Below the pieces are notes generated by a model that was not told the origin of the DNA, searched no databases, and saw only the letters and a program-made list of their open reading frames with translations. DNA of 64,000 bases from Gordonibacter sp. 28C (GTDB lineage: Bacteria; Actinomycetota; Coriobacteriia; Coriobacteriales; Eggerthellaceae). Shown here piece by piece: positions 17,488 through 24,786 of the stretch (its first letter is position 1; each line of letters begins with the position of its first letter). The position numbers and the translations under genes are program-made. The DNA is taken from assembly GCF_003339845.1 (NCBI RefSeq), contig NZ_PPTR01000001.1, positions 434,001 to 498,000 on the forward strand. The letters are read 5' to 3'.

Positions 17488-18282
17488 CTACAGGAACAGC
17501 TCGGGCTCCTTGCGCGCCATGCAGTTGCCTTCCAGCATGGCCACGATGGCCGCGGCTTGCTCGCCCTCGAAGTGCTTGGCGCCTTCCGGGCAACCCTTCA
17601 CGCAGGCGTTGCACTGCAAACAGCCCGCCTCCACCTGTGCGGGGTCGTCGGCGTCGATGATGCCCATGGGGCAGAGCTTCACGCAGATGCCGCAGGACGT
17701 GCAGGCGTCCGTGGTGACGGGGCGCACGTCGGCGTCGGGCATGCCGTCGCGATAAGGACGGTTGCCTTTGATAGCGGGCATCGTGCTGGCGCCCTGCTCG
17801 ATAAGGGCGGCCACGTCGTGGCCGAACTGCGCGGCCACGGCCAGGTCGTCGGCATCGGGCCGGCCGGCGCCCACGCGCGGGGCCATGGAGTGCTCGCCGA
17901 TGAACGCGCCGGCGGCGACGACCTCGAAGCCGCGCTCGTTCAGCAGGTCGGCTGCCTCCAGCAGCGCGTCATCGTAGTCGCGGTTGCCGTACACGCCCAC
18001 CACCACGGCTTTCGCGCCCTCGCCTTGGAACTGGTCGATGCAGTCCATGAGCACGGTGGGAACGCGCCCGCCGTACACGGGGAAGGCGAACAGGAACACG
18101 TCGCCCGCCTGGCCGCCGGCGCGCACAGGGCGGCTGTTCGGCTTCGTCAGGTTGATGGCGATGCTGGTGAGGTCGCGGTCGGCCGCGATGGCGTCGGCGA
18201 CGGCGTAGGCGATGGTCTGGGTGGCCTTCGTCGGGCTGAAGTACACGTTGTAGATGGAGTTCCGCACTGGATGGTCTTTCAT
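17488..18282 (-). CDS. EFR1-type flavodoxin-ferredoxin fusion
   Basis: Cytosolic electron carrier of 264 residues. The N-terminal flavodoxin-like domain (about 1-165) begins with VYFSPTKATQTIA, the FMN phosphate-loop region. The C-terminal part has two 4Fe-4S motifs: CTSCGICVKLCP (about 193-204) and CLQCNACVKGCP (about 222-233), the ferredoxin pattern. This matches EFR1-family proteins, frequent in gut anaerobes, whose partners are mostly unknown. GGGGGA precedes the ATG at 5-nt spacing. It is a single-gene unit. Confidence 0.9.
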   Translation of the reverse strand: MKDHPVRNSIYNVYFSPTKATQTIAYAVADAIAADRDLTSIAINLTKPNSRPVRAGGQAGDVFLFAFPVYGGRVPTVLMDCIDQFQGEGAKAVVVGVYGNRDYDDALLEAADLLNERGFEVVAAGAFIGEHSMAPRVGAGRPDADDLAVAAQFGHDVAALIEQGASTMPAIKGNRPYRDGMPDADVRPVTTDACTSCGICVKLCPMGIIDADDPAQVEAGCLQCNACVKGCPEGAKHFEGEQAAAIVAMLEGNCMARKEPELFL

Positions 18283-18561
18283 GGTTTCCCCCTTTTTTCG
18301 TGAACGTCGACGCGCGCGGGGCCCGCCGTTATGCTGAGTCGATGGTACCCCTTTCGATTGCGTCTGGCTATGGTCGGTTTATTCCGTAGCGAGGACTTTC
18401 TCCACCTTTTCCGGTGCGTTTCGCTCGGATCGGCGCGCAAGGTGCGCGAATGCGAGCGTCGGTTCCGAGACGTGCCGGCTCTTTTGCGCTTGCGCTCGCG
18501 TGCGCCCTCCCCGCAACAGAGCGGCTATACTTGACGAAGAGGCCACGGTGGAAGGATATCG

Positions 18562-19242
18562 ATGGGAAAGCCGCAGTATTTCCCCTACGACGAAAGGGCG
18601 ATAGCCCATCTCAAAGCGCGCGACGCAAGGCTCGCCGAGGCCATAGACGCCATCGGCCCCGTGCGCCGCGAGGTGACGCCCGATCTGTTCGCGGCGCTCG
18701 TGAACTGCATCGTGGGCCAGCAGATATCCACGAAGGCGCAGGCAACCGTTTGGAAGCGCATGGTCGACGCGTTCGGCGACGTCGCGCCCGAAGCCGTGGC
18801 CGCCTGCACCGACGACGAGCTGCAGCGGTTCGGGCTGTCGTTCCGGAAGGTCGGCTACATCAAGGGATGCACCGAGCGCGTGCTGTCCGGCGAGCTGGAC
18901 CTTGAGGCCTTGGCCGACCTGCCCGACGACGAGGTGTGCCGGCGGCTTTCGGCGCTTCCGGGCATCGGCGTGTGGACGGCCGAGATGCTCATGACGTTCT
19001 CGATGCAGCGGCCCGACGTCATGAGCTTCGGCGACCTGGCCATCCTGCGCGGCCTGCGCATGCTGCACCACCATCGGCGCATCACCCCGCAGCTGTTCGC
19101 GAAGTACAAGCGCCGCTACTCGCCGTACGGATCGGTGGCGAGCCTCTATCTTTGGGAGATTGCGGGCGGCGCCATTCCCGGCATGCGCGACTGGGCGCCG
19201 AAGAGCTCGAAGGGATCCAAGGGTCCGCAAAAGAAGAGGTGA
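18562..19242 (+). CDS. DNA-3-methyladenine glycosylase II family (AlkA-like)
   Basis: Base-excision repair glycosylase of the HhH-GPD superfamily; removes alkylated purines. 226 residues. The helix-hairpin-helix LPGIGVWTAE lies at about 132-141 and the catalytic Asp is D158 in MSFGDLAILRG. The N-terminal segment CIVGQQISTKAQA matches the family. There is a basic C-terminal tail. GGAAGGA precedes the ATG. It is monocistronic, and the candidate RNA gene follows at 19368. Confidence 0.92.
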   Translation: MGKPQYFPYDERAIAHLKARDARLAEAIDAIGPVRREVTPDLFAALVNCIVGQQISTKAQATVWKRMVDAFGDVAPEAVAACTDDELQRFGLSFRKVGYIKGCTERVLSGELDLEALADLPDDEVCRRLSALPGIGVWTAEMLMTFSMQRPDVMSFGDLAILRGLRMLHHHRRITPQLFAKYKRRYSPYGSVASLYLWEIAGGAIPGMRDWAPKSSKGSKGPQKKR

Positions 19243-19367
19243 GCGCGGCTTTCGAAGGGCATGCGAGGTTAAACGGACTGTTGACGACGGTAACGGTTTC
19301 GTTGCTCACGTGCACAAAAGGGGCAAAAGGGGTTCAGTTTGCTTGGCAAAGGGCCTATAATCCACCG

Positions 19368-19545
19368 TGTCCGACAGTAGAGAACAAAACCGCAATGATA
19401 AACGAAAAGACTATCTTCGCCAAGTTACAGTCTCGTGATATTGCGAAGCCGCTTTGCGGCAGGGCTTGTGGGTGAACTAAGGATACGCCAAGCACGCTGT
19501 CGGCATTCCTTTCGATGAGGCCGGGGACACCCCCGGCCTCATTGC
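19368..19545 (+). ncRNA. Candidate structured RNA, about 175 nt
   Basis: TATAAT at 19356-19361 is followed by a non-coding stretch ending in a perfect 12-bp GC hairpin (19515-19542, loop ACAC). Between them I see nested pairings: CCGACAG (19371-19377) with CTGTCGG (19497-19503) as closing stem; GCAAT (19392-19396) with ATTGC (19440-19444); AGACT (19408-19412) with AGTCT (19429-19433); GCCGC (19448-19452) with GCGGC (19456-19460); GCTTG (19464-19468) with CAAGC (19489-19493). No open frame fits. It could be a stable small RNA (size similar to 6S RNA) or a leader for the ZIP gene at 19711. I cannot match it to a known class. Confidence 0.5.
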
Positions 19546-19710
19546 GTGTCCGCTTGAAAAGCGGGTTTGCGCAGGGCGGCTCGGTAACGCTGGCCGAATA
19601 AGGTCTAACGAGCCGGCAAAAAGGCTTACACTTGGTTTTCCAACGAAGAGCGCGCCAATCGCTGTTCCCATACCGCGGTTGGCGATGGACGATACGATGG
19701 GAGGGCGCTC

Positions 19711-20505
19711 ATGCAAACCGCGCTTCTCTGGGCCGCGATGGGCACGGGGTTCACGTTTTTGATGACGACGCTGGGCGCGGCGTCAGTGTTTCTGTTCCGC
19801 AAGCGCAACAGCATGACCATCCAGCGGGCGTTTCTGGGGTTCGCGGCGGGCGTCATGATAGCCGCGTCGGTGTGGTCGCTGCTCATCCCTGCCATCGAGC
19901 GGGCCGAGGAAGCGGGTCAGGTGGGCTGGATACCCGCGGCGGGCGGGTTCGTGATAGGCGTGGCGTTCCTCATGGTGCTGCACCAGCTGCTGCCGCACCT
20001 GCATCCGGGCGAGAGCAAGCCCGAGGGGCTGCCGAGCAAGTGGGACCGACCGACGCTGCTGTTCACGGCGGTCACGCTGCACAACATCCCCGAGGGCATG
20101 AGCGTTGGTCTGCTTTTCGCCATCGCCGCCCAGAACGGCGGCGACCCGGCCATGTTCGGCATGGCGGTGGCGCTGGCCATAGGCATCGGCATCCAAAACA
20201 TCCCCGAGGGCGCGGCGGTGGCGCTGCCCATGCTGCAGGAGGGCATGAGCTCGCCCAAGGCGTTCGCGCTGGGCACGCTGTCTGGTTTGGCCGAGCCGGT
20301 GTTCGGCATCCTGGTGGTGCTGTTCGCGGGACTCATCTCGCCGTACATGCCGTGGATGCTGGCGTTCTCGGCCGGCGCCATGATGTACGTGGTGGTGGAG
20401 GAACTCATTCCCGAGGCGCACCTGGGCGAGCACTCCAACGTGGGCACGCTGGGCGTCATGGCGGGGTTTCTGGTTATGATGGTGCTGGACGTGGCTTTGG
20501 GGTAA
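19711..20505 (+). CDS. ZIP family divalent metal transporter (GufA/ZupT type)
   Basis: Integral membrane metal-ion importer of 264 residues and eight helices. ZIP signatures are HNIPEG (near residue 115) and QNIPEG (near 166), with a further EELIPEAH near 230, which supply the metal-binding His/Glu/Asn set of the GufA subfamily. A His-rich loop (HQLLPHLHPGE) lies between helices 3 and 4. Zinc is the usual substrate; iron or manganese are possible. GGGAGGGCGCTC precedes the ATG. A likely -10 is TACACT near 19627. Confidence 0.92.
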   Translation: MQTALLWAAMGTGFTFLMTTLGAASVFLFRKRNSMTIQRAFLGFAAGVMIAASVWSLLIPAIERAEEAGQVGWIPAAGGFVIGVAFLMVLHQLLPHLHPGESKPEGLPSKWDRPTLLFTAVTLHNIPEGMSVGLLFAIAAQNGGDPAMFGMAVALAIGIGIQNIPEGAAVALPMLQEGMSSPKAFALGTLSGLAEPVFGILVVLFAGLISPYMPWMLAFSAGAMMYVVVEELIPEAHLGEHSNVGTLGVMAGFLVMMVLDVALG

Positions 20506-20528
20506 TCGGTCTTTTCGACCTGCGGGGC

Positions 20529-20664
20529 GGGGCGGGGGCCGGCGAGGGGTCGGCGAGGGCCGGCGCTCGAGCAGTCCTGAGCTCGCACGAACAGCCCGCT
20601 GGGCTGTTCGGCTCGTGCGGAATCTCGCTCCGGCTCTCGCCGACCCCTCGCCGGCCCCCGCCCC
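20529..20664. repeat. Long nested inverted repeat, 136 bp
   Basis: Left arm 20529-20557 and right arm 20636-20664 are perfect 29-bp inverse copies (starting GGGGCGGGGGCCGG). Inside, CGCACGA (20584-20590) and ACAGCCC (20591-20597) pair with GGGCTGT (20601-20607) and TCGTGCG (20613-20619). It begins about 24 bp after the ZIP gene stop and has no coding potential. It could work as a terminator, but the size suggests an inserted repeat unit. Confidence 0.8.
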
Positions 20665-20765
20665 TGTGCGGTTGAAAAAACCATGACGGGTGAGGGGGAT
20701 GGGGTTATGGGGTGGTTGCTGTTTGCGGATGGTATCCTAAGGCGCAAGTGGCGCGGCGCTCTTGC

Positions 20766-20812
20766 TTGTCATCCTGAGCGGAGGCGGCGAAGCCGCCGGA
20801 GTCGAAGGATCT
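20766..20812. repeat. CATCCTGAGCGG..GAAGGATC repeat (half copy)
   Basis: GTCATCCTGAGCGG leads into a GGCGGCGAAGCCGCC hairpin and GTCGAAGGATC. The same order is found at 28956-29146 and 53317-53444, where the element is full length with an inverse copy at the other end. Here only the left half is present. Confidence 0.8.
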
Positions 20813-20951
20813 CACGCAGCAGCGGGAGGTGCCACGGCTGTCTCGCCTCGTGCCAACTCCGGTAACGCGAAGGCTGCATGAGAGGGTACATGCCCGAAAT
20901 AAGTGGCACTTAGCGGTTACGTTCAAGAGCCTCGTTTGCTATAATGCAGGC

Positions 20952-21060
20952 GAGCCGCAGGGAGCGGTAACTCCCCACGGCTCTCGGATCGTCTCGGCGG
21001 TTCGGATGTTATGCGCTGTGCCCCGGTTCGTCCTTGTCGGACGACCGGGGCGTATCTATC
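20952..21060 (+). ncRNA. Candidate antisense RNA opposite the 54-residue peptide gene
   Basis: TATAAT at 20940-20945 would start transcription near 20952. The transcript begins with a stem AGCCG-N2-GGGAG ... CTCCC-N2-CGGCT (20954-20983) and ends in a GC hairpin (21020-21051) followed by GTATCTATC. The roughly 105-nt product is complementary to the 3' part of the minus-strand gene 21009-21173. This is the arrangement of type I antitoxin RNAs of the Fst/par kind, where two convergent transcripts overlap at their 3' ends. The assignment is inference. Confidence 0.5.
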
Positions 21061-21173
21061 GACACGAGCTTCAGCAGAAGCTCGGCCGCCCCGAGCAGCA
21101 CGCCCAGCAACGCGACGTGCAGCCCGAGAACCTGCAAGATCACTCCGGTAAGGGCAAGCAGCGTATCATCCAT
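21009..21173 (-). CDS. 54-residue hydrophobic peptide, candidate type I toxin
   Basis: Small gene read on the minus strand: ATG at 21173, TAA at 21011-21009. The product starts MDDTLLALTG, has one long hydrophobic helix (about residues 5-36, with LLGVLLGAAELLLKL), and ends in a polar charged tail (SSDKDEPGHSA). AAGGGGGGTGA lies 8 nt before the ATG, a near-ideal ribosome site, which argues for a real gene. One membrane helix plus a charged C-terminus is the layout of Fst/Ldr-like toxins. A convergent short RNA overlaps its 3' half. A holin-like or small regulatory membrane peptide is the alternative. Confidence 0.6.
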   Translation of the reverse strand: MDDTLLALTGVILQVLGLHVALLGVLLGAAELLLKLVSIDTPRSSDKDEPGHSA

Positions 21174-21490
21174 AGAGGGTCACCCCCCTTCCTAAAATCG
21201 GAAATGGGTGTAAGGGGTGTCGGTCCTCTCCGCCTGGACGAATCCGTGCGTCTATCCTACCTCCGCAACCTTGCACACCGACCGTAATCCGACCGTCGCG
21301 GGGCCGCGCGGATCTTGCACGATCCTCGCCTGTGCGCCGCCTCGATCTTCCGCGCTTATCGCCTGTTTCCAACACGGTTCCAACCGATTGCCGACATCCG
21401 CCTCTTTCGGCGGGCGCGCATCGTGCGGGCGCGGGGGAGCGGTATACTGGGTGATCAACGGAAAAGGCTTTGCGGAAAGGACTGGCTGCC

Positions 21491-22666
21491 ATGGAGAACT
21501 TCGAGTTCATATCGCCGACGCACTTCGTGTTCGGGCACGGGGCGGAAGAGCAGGTTGGCGTGAAACTGGCCGAGCGCGGCGCGCGCAAGGCGCTCATCCA
21601 CTACGGCGGCCAAAGCGCGGTGAAAAGCGGGCTCATCGACCGCGTGAAGGCAGCGCTCGACGAGGCTGGTGTCGAGCACGTGGAGCTGGGCGGCGTGCGG
21701 CCGAACCCGGAGATCGGTTTGGCGCGCGAGGGCATCGCGCTTTGCAAGGAGCACGGCATCGACTGGGTGCTCGCCGTGGGCGGCGGATCGGTGATCGACT
21801 CGGCGAAGGCCATCGCCGTGGGCGCGCACTACGACGGTGACGTGTGGGACTTCTTCGAGACGAAGCGGCTCACCGACGACGTGCTGCCCATCGCCGTGGT
21901 GCTCACCATTCCCGCCGCCGGCAGCGAGGCGTCGAAGAACACCGTGGTGAGCAACGACGAGCTGCAGCTGAAGTCGGGCTACGCGAACAACGCGCAGCGA
22001 CCGAAGCTGGCGTTCATGAACCCCGAGCTCACGTTCACGCTGCCGGAGTACCAAACGGCCGCCGGCCTCACCGACATGTTCTGCCACCTGCTGGAGCGCT
22101 TCTTCGACGACGTGGGTGCCGTGCCCGTCACGGACAACCTGTGCCTGTCGCTTATGAAAACCGTGCGCGCCGAAGCGCCGCGCGTCATGGTGGAGCCGGA
22201 CAACTACGATGCCCGCGCGAACGTCATGTGGGCGGGCATGCTGTGCCACCAGGGCCTTGCCGGCGTCGGCCGCCACGAGGACTGGGCCACGCACGGCTTG
22301 GAGCACGAGCTGAGCGCGCTGAACCCCGCCATCACGCACGGTGCGGGGCTGGCCGTCATGTTCCCGGCGTGGATGGAGTACGTGTACGCCCAGAACCCGG
22401 CGCGCTTCGCCTTCTACGGTCGCGAGGTGTTCGGCCTGGCGCCCACGGGCGACCTCGATGCCGACGCGCTCTCGGCCATCGACGAGACGCGCGGCTTCTT
22501 CGCCTCGCTCGGCATGCCCGTGACGCTCGACGAGCTGGACGTGCGCGAAGAGGACATCGAGAAGCTCATCCCCACGCTCAAGGAGAACAAGGGGGAGCCT
22601 TTCGGCAGCTTCATGAAGCTCACCATGGACGACGCGCGAGAGATCTATAAGATTGCGCTGGCCTGA
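21491..22666 (+). CDS. Iron-containing alcohol dehydrogenase (butanol dehydrogenase type)
   Basis: Cytosolic NAD(P)H-dependent reductase of 391 residues, group III alcohol dehydrogenase. The nucleotide loop is VLAVGGGSVIDSAKAI (near 98-113). Metal ligands are expected in AGLTDMFCHLLERFF (Asp and His), THGLEHELSA and ITHGAGLAVMFPAW, all present. It most resembles BdhA/YqhD-like enzymes that reduce aldehydes. ATG 21491 follows AAAGGA; an in-frame TTG at 21470 is less likely. The last codons and stop lie within a perfect terminator hairpin (22651-22680). Confidence 0.93.
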   Translation: MENFEFISPTHFVFGHGAEEQVGVKLAERGARKALIHYGGQSAVKSGLIDRVKAALDEAGVEHVELGGVRPNPEIGLAREGIALCKEHGIDWVLAVGGGSVIDSAKAIAVGAHYDGDVWDFFETKRLTDDVLPIAVVLTIPAAGSEASKNTVVSNDELQLKSGYANNAQRPKLAFMNPELTFTLPEYQTAAGLTDMFCHLLERFFDDVGAVPVTDNLCLSLMKTVRAEAPRVMVEPDNYDARANVMWAGMLCHQGLAGVGRHEDWATHGLEHELSALNPAITHGAGLAVMFPAWMEYVYAQNPARFAFYGREVFGLAPTGDLDADALSAIDETRGFFASLGMPVTLDELDVREEDIEKLIPTLKENKGEPFGSFMKLTMDDAREIYKIALA

Positions 22667-22680
22667 CGGCCAGCGCAATC
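22651..22680 (+). terminator. Terminator overlapping the alcohol dehydrogenase stop
   Basis: GATTGCGCTGGCC (22651-22663), loop TGAC, GGCCAGCGCAATC (22668-22680). The left arm encodes the last residues and the loop contains the stop codon. There is no U-run downstream, as often in GC-rich genomes. Confidence 0.7.
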
Positions 22681-22691
22681 GCCGACGCTGC

Positions 22692-22792
22692 GGCCGGCCG
22701 TGGTGCCCGATCTCGCGGCGATGCCGGAGGCTCGCGTACCGAAGTACGCTTCGCCTCCGCCATCCCCACGATCTCGGACACCACGGCCGGCC
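22692..22792. repeat. Long imperfect inverted repeat, about 100 bp
   Basis: Outer arms GGCCGGCCGTGGTG (22692-22705) and the exact inverse (22779-22792). The inner parts also pair (CGGAGGC with GCCTCCG, GCGTAC with GTACGC around a 4-nt loop), giving a nearly continuous cruciform. It is non-coding, and together with the preceding hairpin and the following repeat half it fills the gap between convergent genes. Confidence 0.75.
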
Positions 22793-22815
22793 TCGCTGAC
22801 TTACTACGCCAACCT

Positions 22816-22869
22816 GGGCGTTTGTTTTCGCGCTGCGCGCGAACGGGCGATCAGGAGATCGCCCCTACG
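22816..22869. repeat. GTAGGGGCG repeat (right half, GATC variant)
   Basis: TCGCGCTGCGCGCGAAC hairpin, then GGGCGATC-AGGA-GATCGCCCCTACG. It matches the right half of the elements at 14298-14403 and 43087-43191, but GATC replaces GCTC in both arms of the terminal stem. That is a compensated change, suggesting the stem pairing is selected or copied. Confidence 0.75.
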
Positions 22870-22897
22870 GGCCGCCTGTGCGCCTGCGGGCCCTGAA

Positions 22898-23587
22898 CTA
22901 CAGAAAGCAGCTCGCTACGATGACGATGGCGGTGGTGAGCAGGCCGGACACGGCTATCGACACACCGCTCATAGCGCCTTCCAGCTCGCCCATCTCAAGC
23001 GCCTTCGTCGTGCCCACGGCGTGGGCGCAGGTGCCGATGGCCACGCCCTTCGCCACGCTGTCGCGCACGTGGAACAGGCGCGCCATCATCGGCGCGGTGA
23101 TGGCGCCCAGGATGCCCGTGACGATGACGGCCGCCACGGTGATAGACGTCACGCCGCCCAGCTGCTGGGACACGGCGATGGCGATGGGCGTGGTCACCGA
23201 CTTCGGGATGAACGACAGGGCGAGCGCGTCGTCCAACCCCAGCAGTTTGCACAGCGCGTAAGCGCTGGTCATCGATACGATCGACCCCATGAGGCACCCG
23301 GCGAAGATGGGCACGAAGTGGGTTTTGAGCATCTGGCGCTGCTGGTACACCGAATAGGCCAGCGCCACGGTGGCGGGGCCCAGCAGAAACGAGATCACCT
23401 GCACGCTCTGCTCGTACGACTCCAGGGGGATGCGCAACGCGCTCAGGGCGGCGATGATGCACGCCACCGTGACCAGCAGGGGATTGAGCAGCGGCGACTT
23501 CACCTTCTCGTACAGCAGCACCGACAATTTGAACGCGGCGAACGACACGAGCGTGCCGAACGCCAGGGTAAGGACTATCGAGAGCAT
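22898..23587 (-). CDS. lrgB: LrgB/CidB family membrane protein
   Basis: Integral membrane protein of 229 residues of the LrgB family, partner of holin-like LrgA; the pair modulates murein hydrolase activity or exports small organic acids such as pyruvate in other species. Family motifs present: SFIPKSVTTPIAIAVS (near 132) with following GG, and CAHAVGTTKAL (near 195). GGAGGGG precedes the ATG, which lies 3 bp after the lrgA stop, so the two are translationally linked. Confidence 0.93.
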   Translation of the reverse strand: MLSIVLTLAFGTLVSFAAFKLSVLLYEKVKSPLLNPLLVTVACIIAALSALRIPLESYEQSVQVISFLLGPATVALAYSVYQQRQMLKTHFVPIFAGCLMGSIVSMTSAYALCKLLGLDDALALSFIPKSVTTPIAIAVSQQLGGVTSITVAAVIVTGILGAITAPMMARLFHVRDSVAKGVAIGTCAHAVGTTKALEMGELEGAMSGVSIAVSGLLTTAIVIVASCFL

Positions 23588-23590
23588 GCC

Positions 23591-24094
23591 CTACCCCTCC
23601 TCGTCGGCCGTCGCGGGCTGTCCGCCGGGCGCGCTTCGACGCTCCATGAGGCGCGACACGGCGATGACCGTGTACGAGGTGGCCAAGAAAACCAGCACCG
23701 TCGTGACTGCGCACACGAGCGCGAACTTCAGCACGTTGCCCTCCAAAAGCGAGAAGCACCCCATGATGGCCACGCCGGCGGGAATGAAGAACAGCGACAT
23801 GTTGTCCAAAAGGCAGGTGCAGGCGCGTCCGACGTGCTTCCCTTTGAGAAGGCCCGTTCCCAGCAGCACGAGCAGCAGCACCATGCCCACGATGTTGCCC
23901 GGCAGCGAGACGGGCAGCACCGAGGCCAGCGCGCAGCCGGCGGCGTACACGGCCACGACGACGGAGAGCTGCACGAGCAGGACGCCCACGCGCTTGCCCG
24001 CATGCAGCGCCCTTCTCCGTTTCGAGGGCGAAGGCTCGGCGGGCGCGGGCATGCGCTCGTCGCTCTCGCAGACGGGTTCGGTCGATTGTTCCAC
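23591..24094 (-). CDS. lrgA: LrgA/CidA family holin-like protein
   Basis: Holin-like membrane protein of 167 residues with four helices after a charged N-terminal extension of about 35 residues. The LrgA core includes LPVSLPGNIVGMVLLL, then SLFFIPAGVAIM, the most conserved family stretch. GTG start at 24094 follows AAGGAAAA. It is first gene of the lrgAB unit. A long hairpin at 24121-24169 lies in its leader region. Confidence 0.93.
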   Translation of the reverse strand: MEQSTEPVCESDERMPAPAEPSPSKRRRALHAGKRVGVLLVQLSVVVAVYAAGCALASVLPVSLPGNIVGMVLLLVLLGTGLLKGKHVGRACTCLLDNMSLFFIPAGVAIMGCFSLLEGNVLKFALVCAVTTVLVFLATSYTVIAVSRLMERRSAPGGQPATADEEG

Positions 24095-24120
24095 GATGGG
24101 TTTTCCTTACCTGCTTGGCG

Positions 24121-24169
24121 GATCGAAGGCGGCCGAGCGCTCGCGCAGGGTGCCCGGCCGCCTTCGATC
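24121..24169. terminator. Hairpin upstream of lrgA
   Basis: GATCGAAGGCGGCC (24121-24134) and its exact inverse (24156-24169) around a 21-nt loop; GTTTTT follows on the plus strand. It could terminate a transcript from either side or form part of the lrgA leader. Its direction of action is unclear. Confidence 0.5.
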
Positions 24170-24340
24170 GAGGCGTTTTTCTCGCATCCATTGTAGGGCG
24201 GAACGCGCGCTGCGCCATGGAGGCTTTCTGGAGATACGCGAGCGGCCCTGCCTCAACCGCGGCGCGATGAGCGCCGGGTGCGACGGGGCCGCCGAAGCTC
24301 TGCCGGCGAAGGACCGGCGGACGCGAAAGCCGAAAGCTCT

Positions 24341-24712
24341 TTAGTCCTTGTTGCCCAAAAGCGCGTTCATGAGCCCCGACACGATGCTGATCACGATGGA
24401 CCCCACGAAGGCGCTGCCGAACGTGGCTATTTCGATGCCCACCTGGAAGATGCCGTTGGCCAGCCAGGCGGCCACGTAGAGCATGAGCGTGTTCACCACC
24501 AGGTAGAAGATGCCCAGCGTGATGACGGTGATGGGCAGGCTCAAAAGCTGCATGAGCGGCTTCACGCTGATGTTGATGAGCGAGAGGATAAGACCGTAGA
24601 GGGCGATGGCCGCCCACGCTTCCGTGCCGCCCACGATGTCGATGCCCGGCACGATCCACACGGCGACGCCGAAGGCGATGGCGGTTACGAGCCAGCGGAT
24701 GATGAATTTCAC
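24341..24712 (-). CDS. Small 4-TM protein, YvlD/phage holin superfamily IV type
   Basis: Membrane protein of 123 residues with four helices, matching the Phage_holin_4_2 (YvlD) family: MKFIIRWLVTAIAF at the start, NISVKPLMQLLSLPITVITL in the middle, and a conserved LVVNTLMLYVAAWL. Despite the family name these are chromosomal housekeeping proteins of unknown function. The GTG start at 24712 follows AAAGGAG by 7 nt. It lies between lrgA and the nucleotidase on the same strand. Confidence 0.88.
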   Translation of the reverse strand: MKFIIRWLVTAIAFGVAVWIVPGIDIVGGTEAWAAIALYGLILSLINISVKPLMQLLSLPITVITLGIFYLVVNTLMLYVAAWLANGIFQVGIEIATFGSAFVGSIVISIVSGLMNALLGNKD

Positions 24713-24786
24713 GGACGCGCTCCTTTCACGGGTTTCGCCACTATACCATTTCGAGGCGAAACCTCCTAGGCACGGTCAGGGTATCG

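Noticed and set aside
19368-19545. tmRNA or 6S RNA assignment for the structured RNA
   Set aside because: No tag frame or tRNA-like ends for tmRNA; the 3' half carries extra hairpins unlike a simple 6S rod. Left as unassigned.
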